This document shows, in pieces, positions 15,989-22,633 of a stretch of DNA of 35,803 nucleotides. The position numbers and the translations under genes are program-made. The stretch lies in contig JAFRNH010000091.1 in the NCBI GenBank assembly GCA_017430235.1, positions 1 to 35,803 of the forward strand, in the 5' to 3' direction. This DNA is from Paludibacteraceae bacterium (GTDB lineage: Bacteria; Bacteroidota; Bacteroidia; Bacteroidales; Paludibacteraceae). Numbering within the stretch: the stretch's first letter is position 1; each line of letters begins with the position of its first letter. The notes beneath the pieces are model-generated. The model ran no database searches. It had not been told where the DNA came from and saw nothing but the letters and a program-made list of their open reading frames with translations.

Positions 15989-16016
15989 TTTGGTTCCCGA
16001 AAAATTTATATCTTTG
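15989..16016 (+). promoter_or_regulatory. Promoter of the full-length PDDEXK gene
   Basis: TTTG at 15989-15992, a 16-base spacer and TATCTTTG at 16009-16016 match both parts of the Bacteroidota promoter. The stretch from here through the start codon is copied almost unchanged ahead of the truncated copy at 19005. Confidence 0.65.
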
Positions 16017-16042
16017 TTCAGTTAACTTAAAAAAGAAAAAAC

Positions 16043-16912
16043 ATGTGCATGCCTGGAACAGCGTTGTCGCGCTACATAAACATTTATACGGATTTCGCCT
16101 TCAAGAAAGTATTCGGGACGGAGGCGAACAAGGATCTACTGATTAGTTTTCTGAACCAACTCATGGGGCTTACTGGGGACTCCGAGATAACGGACGTGAC
16201 CTACCTCAACCCGGAACAACTGGGTGATAACATCAATGAGCGTCGTGCGGTTTACGACGTTTACTGTTCGACCGGAAACGGCGAGCATTTCATCGTGGAG
16301 ATGCAAAAGGCCAAACAAGACCATTTCAAGGACCGTGCGCTATACTATTCCTCCTTCGCCATCCGTGAGCAAGGAACGAAGGGTAGCATCATGAAGCCAT
16401 GGGACTATAAGCTGATGCCCGTCTATGTGGTGGGCATCCTCAATTTCGTGATGGAAGAGGAGGATGAGGAGGTCATCACACGCGTCACGCTGAAGGACGA
16501 CCGCAACAGGGAGTTCAACAAGAACCTGCAGTTCATCTTCATTGAGATGCCGAAGTTCACGAAGGAAGAGACAGAGCTGGAAACCTTCTTGGACAAGTGG
16601 TTGTATGTGATAAAAAACATCTCCCGCTTGGACGACAAGCCACAAGCGTTGACGGAGGGTATCTTCAAAAAGCTCTTCGACGTGGCAGAAATCTCACAGT
16701 TCTCTAAATTGGACCGTGCGGAATATGACGAGAGTCTCAAGGTCTTCTGGGACTTCAGCAATGTGCTCTCTACTGCGGAGCGAAAAGGAAGAGCGGAAGG
16801 CGAGCGAGACGAGAAACTCCGTAGCGCTAAAAATCTCAAGGCGTTGGGAGTAGATGTGGAAACCATTTCCAAAGCGATAGGTCTCACCAAAGAGGAAATT
16901 GAAAGTCTGTGA
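16043..16912 (+). CDS. Rpn/PDDEXK family putative transposase or recombination-promoting nuclease
   Basis: This 289-residue protein belongs to the PD-(D/E)XK family-transposase (Rpn-like) group abundant in Bacteroidota. It has the conserved opening YTDFAFKKVFG (15-25), then the nuclease core D72 in VYDVYC and E86-x-Q88 in FIVEMQK. A helical region follows (FLDKWLYVIKNISRLDD), and a short charged tail ends in LTKEEIESL, which looks like a small helical tail domain. E. coli Rpn proteins are DNA endonucleases that raise RecA-independent recombination; whether this one moves DNA is unknown. Unusually, its stop codon overlaps the start of the RHS piece (TGATG). It has a good promoter and a same-family remnant at 19005, so this is an accessory, probably mobile, locus. 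Confidence 0.9.
   Translation: MCMPGTALSRYINIYTDFAFKKVFGTEANKDLLISFLNQLMGLTGDSEITDVTYLNPEQLGDNINERRAVYDVYCSTGNGEHFIVEMQKAKQDHFKDRALYYSSFAIREQGTKGSIMKPWDYKLMPVYVVGILNFVMEEEDEEVITRVTLKDDRNREFNKNLQFIFIEMPKFTKEETELETFLDKWLYVIKNISRLDDKPQALTEGIFKKLFDVAEISQFSKLDRAEYDESLKVFWDFSNVLSTAERKGRAEGERDEKLRSAKNLKALGVDVETISKAIGLTKEEIESL
16711..16786 (+). repeat. Direct repeat, copy 1 (PDDEXK tail)
   Basis: This 76-base stretch inside the full-length PDDEXK gene matches 19037-19112 with two differences by eye (gacgag/gaggag and agtctc/agcctc). Similarity continues more loosely to both stop codons. The two copies flank the RHS fragment and immunity gene in direct orientation. Confidence 0.9.
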
Positions 16913-17781
16913 TGTTTCCCCTCAACAAGAACACGACCGACGGCACGGACAAGTTTGTGACGACCTACTACGTGCGCGACCCGCAGGGCAACGTGCTGGC
17001 GGTGTACGAGCACAAACATGGAAACTCTGATAACGGCACCTTCACCCTCGCCGAGCAGCACCTCTACGGTGCCGGCCGTCTCGGCATGAGGAAGCGTGAC
17101 TTGGCGCTGAACGTCGTCAATGCGAGTGAATCCACACCAACTGTCACCCACTACGAGCTGACCAACCACCTCGGCAACGTGCTGGCAGTGATCTCGGACG
17201 AGGCATCCGCTACAGCCGAACCTGCGGTCGTTAGTTTGTCGGATTACTATCCGTTTGGTATGACGCAGCCGGGAAGGAGTTATTCCCATCCGGGTGACGA
17301 CTATCGTTTCGGCTATACGGGTCATGAGAAGGAGAAAGATCTGGCGAAAGAAACGTATATTACGGAGTTTAGATCGTTGAATACCCAAACATGTAGGTGG
17401 TTGAGTGTAGATCCTTTATGGATGAAATATCCTGCGGTGGGTTCATACGTTTATTGTATGAACAATCCGATGTCATTGGTCGATATAGAGGGCGCCGATA
17501 TCAAGATTGCGGGTAAGAACAATTCTTACGTTGTGTTTAAGACGGATTTGATAAATATCAACGTGAGTGCTGCGTCTTTAGGTATAGATTGGGGAGGCCA
17601 ATATGATTTGGACGGTGAAGATGTTCTCGGCGCAGCATTGGATATCGTTGGTATCTTTGACCCAACCGGTATTGCGGATGGGGCAAAGTTGAAAACCGCA
17701 AAGGATAAAATGGAATGGGTTGCTAATACTGTAAAAAATAAGATTAATAATTCAACAGGTAAAATCAATGATTTGAAGTGA
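16912..17781 (+). CDS. RHS repeat-associated core C-terminal fragment with short pre-toxin-like tip
   Basis: This 289-residue ORF is the end of an RHS/YD-repeat polymorphic toxin lacking thousands of upstream bases, any signal sequence and its own promoter. It begins mid-repeat (YYVRDPQGNVLAVYEHKHG) and ends the core with DYRFGYTGHEKEKDL...CRWLSVDP...YVYCMNNPMSLVDIEG (about 131-195), the hallmark RHS junction. The variable tip after it (about 95 residues) contains ALDIVGIFDPTGIADGA, seen in Bacteroidota RHS proteins before the toxin domain, then only a short Lys-rich end, so no catalytic domain is recognisable. GC falls sharply near 17390, where the tip starts. ATG at 16912 (or GTG at 16909) overlaps the PDDEXK stop. 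Probably an orphan cassette rather than a working toxin. Confidence 0.75.
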   Translation: MFPLNKNTTDGTDKFVTTYYVRDPQGNVLAVYEHKHGNSDNGTFTLAEQHLYGAGRLGMRKRDLALNVVNASESTPTVTHYELTNHLGNVLAVISDEASATAEPAVVSLSDYYPFGMTQPGRSYSHPGDDYRFGYTGHEKEKDLAKETYITEFRSLNTQTCRWLSVDPLWMKYPAVGSYVYCMNNPMSLVDIEGADIKIAGKNNSYVVFKTDLININVSAASLGIDWGGQYDLDGEDVLGAALDIVGIFDPTGIADGAKLKTAKDKMEWVANTVKNKINNSTGKINDLK

Positions 17782-17799
17782 AATTAATGATTAGAAGCC

Positions 17800-18492
17800 A
17801 TGAAATATTATAGATTAGGAAATTCCGTTACAAAAGAAATAGGGCGAAATGCTATACAGTTAACTTTCGCCGATAAAAAAACAATGGATTCATGTTGGAG
17901 TCTAGTTGATGAAGAGTTCCCCGATTTTAAGCCAGACTTAAGATTTGATTTAGAGAAGGGGTCCAAATTGACGGATCTCGTTAGTTCTGGCGTTAATGTG
18001 CCTGGATTCATGATAAATGAACGGGTAAAAAACATTTTTGAACAGTGTAAGTTGCCTGAGCATCGGTATTATGAAGCAACAGTTACAGATCATAAGGGAG
18101 TTGCTCACCCCTATTATTGTCTTCATATTTTGCCTAATGATTATTCTATGATCGATTTCGACAAAACCATATTCAAAAAAACAACGGAACCTATGAAAAT
18201 ATGGCCGGAATTAGCATTTTCGAATGTGGAAGAAATAAAGAATGCTCCAGTGTTACGGATAAATAGTCTGGAAGAAATGAAGAAATATGAGGATGAGTTA
18301 TTCCCTAATGATATATATGTTGTTTTGGATGTATTAAGAATACATGACAGCGAAAAATACGACATGCTATTTTTCCCGGATGTGGATGTGTCCACAATTT
18401 ACATCTCAGAGAAATTAGCGAATATGTTGGAATCCGAAAAGATTACAGGAATAGGATTATACCCATGTGATGACATAGAGAACCTTGAATAA
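17800..18492 (+). CDS. Imm11-like (DUF1629 type) immunity protein
   Basis: This 230-residue cytoplasmic protein starts 18 bases after the RHS tip, where cognate immunity genes lie. It opens MKYYRLGNSV and contains a mid-protein HPYYCLHILPNDYSMIDFDK (about 103-122) that resembles the 'YYllNvl...vDcvD' signature of Imm11 (MXAN_0049/DUF1629) immunity proteins; C-terminal segments ...APVLRINSLEEMKKYEDELF and ...STIYISEKLANMLESEKITG fit the same family. These proteins neutralise a polymorphic toxin tip by binding it. A/T-rich like the RHS tip, which supports joint transfer. Family assignment is by motif recognition. Its stop codon sits inside a perfect inverted repeat. Confidence 0.7.
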   Translation: MKYYRLGNSVTKEIGRNAIQLTFADKKTMDSCWSLVDEEFPDFKPDLRFDLEKGSKLTDLVSSGVNVPGFMINERVKNIFEQCKLPEHRYYEATVTDHKGVAHPYYCLHILPNDYSMIDFDKTIFKKTTEPMKIWPELAFSNVEEIKNAPVLRINSLEEMKKYEDELFPNDIYVVLDVLRIHDSEKYDMLFFPDVDVSTIYISEKLANMLESEKITGIGLYPCDDIENLE

Positions 18493-18506
18493 AGGTTCTC
18501 TATGTC
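18472..18506 (+). terminator. Perfect 15-bp hairpin across the immunity gene stop codon
   Basis: GACATAGAGAACCTT (18472-18486) is exactly complementary to AAGGTTCTCTATGTC (18492-18506) around a five-base loop (gaata) that holds the start of the TAA stop. No T run follows, so it may be a transcript-end or stability hairpin rather than a classical intrinsic terminator. Confidence 0.6.
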
Positions 18507-18684
18507 TAATATGTCCAACCTTTCTCCGACGTTTTTGTGGAATAATAATTATGTGGATATATTCTCGTTTCGAGATATAATATTGCCGAAAAATCGTCCC
18601 ATTTACCAACTTAAGGGGAAAAGGTATAAATTAGCAGTTAAATTCCTTGAGAGTCAAGTGTTAGGCTGAGATAGAATTGTGTTA

Positions 18685-18692
18685 TATCTTTG
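18685..18692 (+). promoter_or_regulatory. -7 promoter element TATCTTTG in the spacer
   Basis: Exact TAnnTTTG match 47 bases before an ATG that opens a 43-codon ORF. A/T-rich sequence follows, as in real leaders of this window. It may be the surviving promoter of a lost gene. Confidence 0.45.
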
Positions 18693-18739
18693 CGTTGCCG
18701 GACGAATGTCAGACGTGGGGATAAAAATAAATTACAATT

Positions 18740-18871
18740 ATGTATTCCATGGTTAGGAAACCCCTCTATACGATGCTATTTGTGTTATTGTACCTCCAGA
18801 CGGCGGATCATGATGAAGTCATACATTGTCCCGATATGGAGTCCCTTTCAAAATGCCTGTTGTCTTTGTGA
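18740..18871 (+). CDS. Possible 43-residue peptide or decayed N-terminus
   Basis: Reads MYSMVRKPLYTMLFVLLYLQ followed by a polar, Cys/His/Asp-containing tail ending CLLSL. The first 20 residues could form one membrane helix or a signal peptide. It lies 47 bases after an exact -7 element. No family recognised; it could be the start of a gene whose remainder was deleted, or chance. Confidence 0.25.
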   Translation: MYSMVRKPLYTMLFVLLYLQTADHDEVIHCPDMESLSKCLLSL

Positions 18872-18955
18872 TCAATTGGAAAATTTTGCGGAATAGTCTG
18901 CTGACGGTGTTTTTATAAACGATAGAATGTGGGTTGGAATGATGAGTTTCTCCAA

Positions 18956-18985
18956 TTGTTCGGCTCATAAAAAGTTGTACCTTTG
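18956..18985 (+). promoter_or_regulatory. Promoter of the truncated PDDEXK copy
   Basis: TTG at 18956-18958, a 19-base spacer and TACCTTTG at 18978-18985. From CTTTGTTCAG to the start codon the leader repeats that at 16012-16045 with small differences, showing that promoter and start were duplicated along with the gene. Confidence 0.55.
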
Positions 18986-19004
18986 TTCAGCTAACTAAAA
19001 AAAC

Positions 19005-19238
19005 ATGTGTATGCCTGGAACAGCTTCACCCAATATGGACCGTGCGGAATATGAGGAGAGCCTCAAGGTCTTCTGGGACTTCAGCAATGTGCTCTCTACT
19101 GCGGAGCGAAAAGAGCGAGTGGAAGGAGAGCGTGAAACCAATCTTCGCAATGCAAAAAAGATGAAACAGAAAGGATTGACGTCGGAAGATATTGCAGAGA
19201 TAACGGGTCTCACCAAAGAGGAAATAGAAGGTCTGTAA
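19005..19238 (+). pseudogene. PDDEXK gene remnant: start joined to tail by internal deletion
   Basis: This 77-codon ORF keeps the first seven residues of the full-length copy (MCMPGTA), then jumps to its C-terminal tail (DRAEYEESLKVFWDFSNVLS ... LTKEEIEGL). About 220 residues, including the whole nuclease core (YTDFAFKKVFG, D72, E86-x-Q88), are missing, yet the frame is intact and the promoter is kept. It cannot be a nuclease. It might still yield a small protein containing only the tail helix; otherwise it is a decay product of the second flanking copy. Confidence 0.85.
19037..19112 (+). repeat. Direct repeat, copy 2 (PDDEXK tail)
   Basis: Second copy of the 76-base repeat at 16711-16786, with two mismatches by eye. 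Same orientation, about 2.3 kb apart, so recombination between them would delete or exchange the RHS/immunity cassette. Confidence 0.9.
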
Positions 19239-19293
19239 TTTTGCTTCTTTCTGCTCTAATGGGTGAGAATTGGATTGTCGCAAAAAATAGCGA

Positions 19294-20037
19294 TTATCTC
19301 TTCTTCCTTCTCTTTTTGGCTTTTTGATCTGTTTCAGTTGAAGGTTCCTTTATATATACTGCCGAACCAGTACCATCTAAAACCTCTCTTTTCAACCTAA
19401 AGTCAGGATCATATTCAAATAGAACTGACAGATAGTATAATGAACTAATGGGCTGACCTTTATATGTTGCAGATTTCCATTTAGGCATGATTTTTATAAC
19501 CCTGATTACCTCATTGTCCAATGATGGATCAACACCCCTTTCTATTTTTACATTCGACACAGAGCCATCTTCATTTATACAGAACGAAACGATAACCCTA
19601 CCCATGATATTATTATCTAAAGCAATCGATGAATATTCCAGTTTGTCCAACAAAAATTTGTGTAACGCCGTATCACCACCAGGAAATTGTGCTGGTTGGC
19701 CTATCTTTGGAAGATTCCCCTTATTACTATTTAAATCCTCCGTAATAAGTTGAAGCGTCTCCAGCTCTATAGTACATGCTGGAATGGTGTCGGAAGCATA
19801 GCTATATCCCGACATCAATGCTGCAGATAATCCGATGATCTTTATAGGGTTCCCTGTATCTTTTTTTCTCCTTAGTTGTGATTCAATGTATTCTCGTTCC
19901 GATTCACATGCCGGACACGTACCTGCACACTCCCCCTTGTGTGTACACACAGTAGGTGCGTAGGTGATTCCGTTGACATCCGCTATTTGCTGACGGATCT
20001 TTTTTAGAAACTCACATATTGATTTCCCTCTTGTCAT
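19294..20037 (-). CDS. TonB C-terminal domain protein with N-terminal Cys module
   Basis: I take the ATG at 20037 (MTRGKSICEF, 247 residues); the reading from 20043 would need a TTG. The first 50 residues hold a five-cysteine module: C8, then CTHKGECAGTCPACE with C31, C37, C41 and C44, spaced exactly as in the next gene. A hydrophobic segment (about 62-80) probably crosses the inner membrane, placing the Cys module in the cytoplasm. The TonB_C domain (about 112-208) includes PAQFPGGDTALHKFL, GRVIVSFCINEDGSVSNVKI and MPKWKSATYKGQPISS. TonB proteins pass proton-motive energy to outer-membrane transporters. The tail is strongly basic (KAKKRRKKR). It lacks the long Pro-rich linker of classical TonB, so energising reach is uncertain. 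Confidence 0.85.
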   Translation of the reverse strand: MTRGKSICEFLKKIRQQIADVNGITYAPTVCTHKGECAGTCPACESEREYIESQLRRKKDTGNPIKIIGLSAALMSGYSYASDTIPACTIELETLQLITEDLNSNKGNLPKIGQPAQFPGGDTALHKFLLDKLEYSSIALDNNIMGRVIVSFCINEDGSVSNVKIERGVDPSLDNEVIRVIKIMPKWKSATYKGQPISSLYYLSVLFEYDPDFRLKREVLDGTGSAVYIKEPSTETDQKAKKRRKKR

Positions 20038-20085
20038 AAGCAAGTTATAGTTATTATTTTTGTTTGACGTATGAATATATAAAAC

Positions 20086-21087
20086 TCATCGATAATTAAA
20101 AGAGATAGGTAAGAGACTTCGACACCTGACCGCTTCACCCTTCTGTATGCCCGGTTTCCATTTGGGCATGGATTTCACCAGACGCACTGCTTCCTTATCT
20201 ACGGCAGGATCTATACCTCTCTCTACTTCCACGTTCGTAATAGAACCATTCTTTTCAACAACAAAAGAGACAAAGACCTTGCCTTTGAAACAAACATCAC
20301 CTGCAAGAGGATAGCGTAAGTTCTTTTTTATGAATGTCATCAATGCCTCTTTCCCTCCTGGAAATTGGGGAGCCTCATCCACTTTCGATGACTTCCAGAT
20401 CTTTTCAGATGGCTTACCTACAATTTTATCCTCAATCTCTTTCACTCGTTCTGGGGTGTAGAATTCTAACGTGACACGAGTATTCTGCAACTGTTTCGTT
20501 ACATTTTGTGGATTGAGTGTTGCAGGTTCTTCCCATCCACAACCAATCGTTTTGATTCTTGTGCTGTCCGCCCCTTTCCCTGCTAGAAAATTACGTAGAT
20601 GTTTTGCTCCGTGTTCCGACAGTTTTAAATTATAATCAAAACTTCCTACTCCTATACCATCCGTATGTCCCACAATCAAGAATGTATCATTGGGAAACTT
20701 CGAGATGAACTCAGCCATCTCTTCCACCTGAATCATATTTGCTGGAGGAGGTCCCACCACTCCCATTGTAAAGTCATTATATTCCCATTGAAACTTTTGT
20801 TGGATGAGAGAATCTTCTGTCAACGATTCCTGACCTTTTGCCTCTTGACAAGCCACCATGGTAGAGAGACCTGCAGCAATCCCGACAATTTTGAGCGCCT
20901 TACCCTTTTTCGCTTTACTGGCTAATTGCATTTCAATGTATTGGCGTTCACGCTCGCAGACCGGACATGTACCTGCACACTCCCCCTTGTGCGTACACAC
21001 AGCGGGTGTGTAAGCAATCCCGTTAGCGTCTGCTACTTGCTGTCGGACTTTCCTAAGAATCTCACATGTCTTTTTTCCTTTGGGCAT
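20086..21087 (-). CDS. Cys-module protein with OmpA and TonB C-terminal domains
   Basis: This 333-residue protein shares its N-terminus with the downstream neighbour: C8, C31, C37, C41, C44 in CEILRKVRQQVADANGIAY and CTHKGECAGTCPVCE. A hydrophobic stretch (about 64-80) ends GLSTMVAC, which resembles a lipobox although it lies 60 residues in. Next is an OmpA-like peptidoglycan-binding domain (about 118-210; VGHTDGIGVGSFDYNLKLSE, NTRVTLEF), then a TonB_C domain (about 235-333; PQFPGGKEALMTFIKKNLRY, MPKWKPG). OmpA plus TonB_C in one chain suggests anchoring to the cell wall while contacting an outer-membrane receptor. It precedes the other TonB gene by 48 bases on the same strand, so they are probably co-transcribed and arose by duplication. 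Confidence 0.85.
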   Translation of the reverse strand: MPKGKKTCEILRKVRQQVADANGIAYTPAVCTHKGECAGTCPVCERERQYIEMQLASKAKKGKALKIVGIAAGLSTMVACQEAKGQESLTEDSLIQQKFQWEYNDFTMGVVGPPPANMIQVEEMAEFISKFPNDTFLIVGHTDGIGVGSFDYNLKLSEHGAKHLRNFLAGKGADSTRIKTIGCGWEEPATLNPQNVTKQLQNTRVTLEFYTPERVKEIEDKIVGKPSEKIWKSSKVDEAPQFPGGKEALMTFIKKNLRYPLAGDVCFKGKVFVSFVVEKNGSITNVEVERGIDPAVDKEAVRLVKSMPKWKPGIQKGEAVRCRSLLPISFNYR

Positions 21088-21127
21088 AAATACTTATTTA
21101 TCGAACGAGATTACCTGTCAACCATCG

Positions 21128-21135
21128 CAAAAATA
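21128..21135 (-). promoter_or_regulatory. -7 promoter element of the TonB-like gene pair
   Basis: The minus strand reads TATTTTTG, an exact TAnnTTTG match 40 bases before the ATG at 21087, with TTG 18 bases further upstream as a plausible -33 element. Confidence 0.55.
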
Positions 21136-21200
21136 GTAATAATTTTAAAAAGTCAATTCAAAAAACAATGCATAAAAAAGGTTTTTTATAGAAGTTCCAT

Positions 21201-21208
21201 TAACTTTG
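21201..21208 (+). promoter_or_regulatory. -7 promoter element TAACTTTG of the amidohydrolase gene
   Basis: Exact TAnnTTTG match. If used, the transcript has a leader of about 150 bases before the ATG at 21365, unusually long for this window and rich in self-complementary segments. Confidence 0.4.
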
Positions 21209-21220
21209 TAAAGTAATCAG

Positions 21221-21349
21221 AGTGGTGGAAGGTTTCATAGTTCTGTTGGATTTTTGCACTTTCTTGTGATATCAGGGTGAGACTTATAAATTCACCACTA
21301 AAACAATAATTCGTATGAATTGTGGGGCGATGAGTTTTATCGAACCCAC
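21221..21349 (+). promoter_or_regulatory. Structured 5' leader of the amidohydrolase gene
   Basis: AGTGGTGGAA (21221-21230) can pair with TTCACCACT (21291-21299), enclosing about 60 bases. The 3' arm can instead pair locally (GGTGA with TCACC, 21276-21295), giving two exclusive folds. A second hairpin (GTGGG 21322-21326 with CCCAC 21345-21349, CGAT with ATCG inside) ends 15 bases before the ATG, where it could block translation. I matched no known riboswitch class. Confidence 0.35.
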
Positions 21350-21364
21350 TTAAATTTTATAAAA

Positions 21365-22606
21365 ATGAAGTCACTATTTTTGAAAGACGTGTTGTTGAAT
21401 GGCACACGCACCAATATAAGAATTACGGGCAACCGTTTTTCTTCAATTAGTACTACAATCACACCTGAGCAAGACGATGAGGTGATTGAGGCAAGTCAGT
21501 TTGCTATCGTTCCACCTTTTTACAATGCACATACCCATGCAGCCATGTCTTTATTAAGAGGATATGCAGATGATATGCCGTTATTCCCATGGTTGAATGA
21601 TCATATCTGGCCGTTTGAGGCGAAGATGACCTCCGATGATATCTATATTGGTACTCGTCTGGCCATTTTGGAGATGATAAAATCGGGTACGGTCTTTTAT
21701 AATGACATGTATTGGATGATGGATGCGGTATGGAAGGCGACAGACGAGATGGGTGTTCGTGCTTGTTTGGGTGTCACGATGATGGATTTCCTTGGAGAAG
21801 AGAAGCTTCGTAAGAGTTTCGATTTGATAGAGGAGTATCAGGAGAAGTCGCCACTAATTAGTATGTCGGTGGCTCCTCATGCACCTTATACAGTGAGTGA
21901 TAAGCTGTGGGTGCGTTGTGCAGAGTATGCGAAGCAACACAATACGATTCTTCATTTTCATTTGTCGGAGACGGAAAAGGAGGTGGCTGATTGTGTGGCA
22001 GAACATGGATTGACTCCAGTTCGCTGGTTGGATAGCTTGGGAGTTCTCTCCTCTAATTGTGTAGCCGCTCATGTGGTGCATGTGGATGAGGAAGAGATTC
22101 AGATATTGAAAGAGAGAGGCGTTGCCATTGCCCATAATCCTGTGTCTAATATGAAATTGGCATCAGGCTATTTTAAATCATTACAGATGCAGGAGAGCGC
22201 CAATAAGGTGATGATTGGAACGGATGGTTGTTCGTCTAACAACAATTTGGATATGCAGGAGGAGACGAAGTTTGCTGCGATGATAGCGAAGTGCAACTAC
22301 GGACCAGAGACATTGCCAGTCGATGTCTTAAAGCAGTGGTCGCTGACCAATGCTCCTAAGGTGTTCGGCATAGATGCGGGTGAAATCGCTGTCGGAAAAT
22401 TGGCCGATGCCCTGCTACTGGATATGAATAACGAGCGTTTTGTTCCGAATTTCAATATGTATTCCAACTGGTTCTATGCTTCTAATTGTGAGGCAATCGA
22501 TACGATGATTTGTAATGGTAAGATCTTGATGAGAAACCGTAAGGTGCAGGGAGAGGATGAAATCATCGAAACGGCTAAGAAGTGTAGTATGAAGTGGATG
22601 AAATGA
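21365..22606 (+). CDS. Amidohydrolase, 5'-methylthioadenosine/S-adenosylhomocysteine deaminase type
   Basis: I place the start at the ATG at 21365 (MKSLFLKDVLLNGTRTNIRI, 413 residues); a longer reading needs a TTG. It is a metal-dependent TIM-barrel amidohydrolase of the ATZ/TRZ (MtaD/SsnA) group: N-terminal beta domain, metal ligands H56 and H58 in NAHTH, H199 and E202 in HFHLSETEKEV, H236 in AAHVVHV and D287 in GTDGCSSNNNLDM. Family length is about 410-440. Such enzymes deaminate MTA or SAH to the inosine forms, part of methyl-group and purine salvage. Cytoplasmic. It precedes cysK by 130 bases on the same strand, consistent with linked sulfur-amino-acid metabolism, though cysK has its own promoter. 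Deaminase specificity is inferred; other aminohydrolases of the family are possible. Confidence 0.85.
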   Translation: MKSLFLKDVLLNGTRTNIRITGNRFSSISTTITPEQDDEVIEASQFAIVPPFYNAHTHAAMSLLRGYADDMPLFPWLNDHIWPFEAKMTSDDIYIGTRLAILEMIKSGTVFYNDMYWMMDAVWKATDEMGVRACLGVTMMDFLGEEKLRKSFDLIEEYQEKSPLISMSVAPHAPYTVSDKLWVRCAEYAKQHNTILHFHLSETEKEVADCVAEHGLTPVRWLDSLGVLSSNCVAAHVVHVDEEEIQILKERGVAIAHNPVSNMKLASGYFKSLQMQESANKVMIGTDGCSSNNNLDMQEETKFAAMIAKCNYGPETLPVDVLKQWSLTNAPKVFGIDAGEIAVGKLADALLLDMNNERFVPNFNMYSNWFYASNCEAIDTMICNGKILMRNRKVQGEDEIIETAKKCSMKWMK

Positions 22607-22633
22607 TGAGTAGCTGCATAATTATGGTGGAAC

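Larger units (their letters stand above)
18507..18955. other. Low-coding spacer between immunity gene and PDDEXK remnant
   Basis: A/T-rich stretch with no convincing gene of ordinary size. It contains one exact -7 element (18685-18692) and a 43-codon ORF (18740-18871) described separately. No tRNA, IS ends or tandem repeats were seen. Confidence 0.6.

Noticed and set aside
16423-17388. A 321-codon minus-strand ORF spanning the PDDEXK and RHS genes
   Set aside because: It is antisense to two genes with clear family motifs. Its length reflects the higher GC there; its translation is Arg/Val/Ser-rich with no recognisable domain.
16043-19238. A complete insertion sequence or composite transposon
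   Set aside because: The two PDDEXK copies are in direct orientation, but I found no terminal inverted repeats or target-site duplications, and no DDE transposase.
21221-21299. SAM-I riboswitch ahead of the amidohydrolase gene
   Set aside because: AGAGTGGTGGAAGG resembles the start of a SAM-I aptamer, but the conserved GGCAACC segment and the four-way junction layout are absent.
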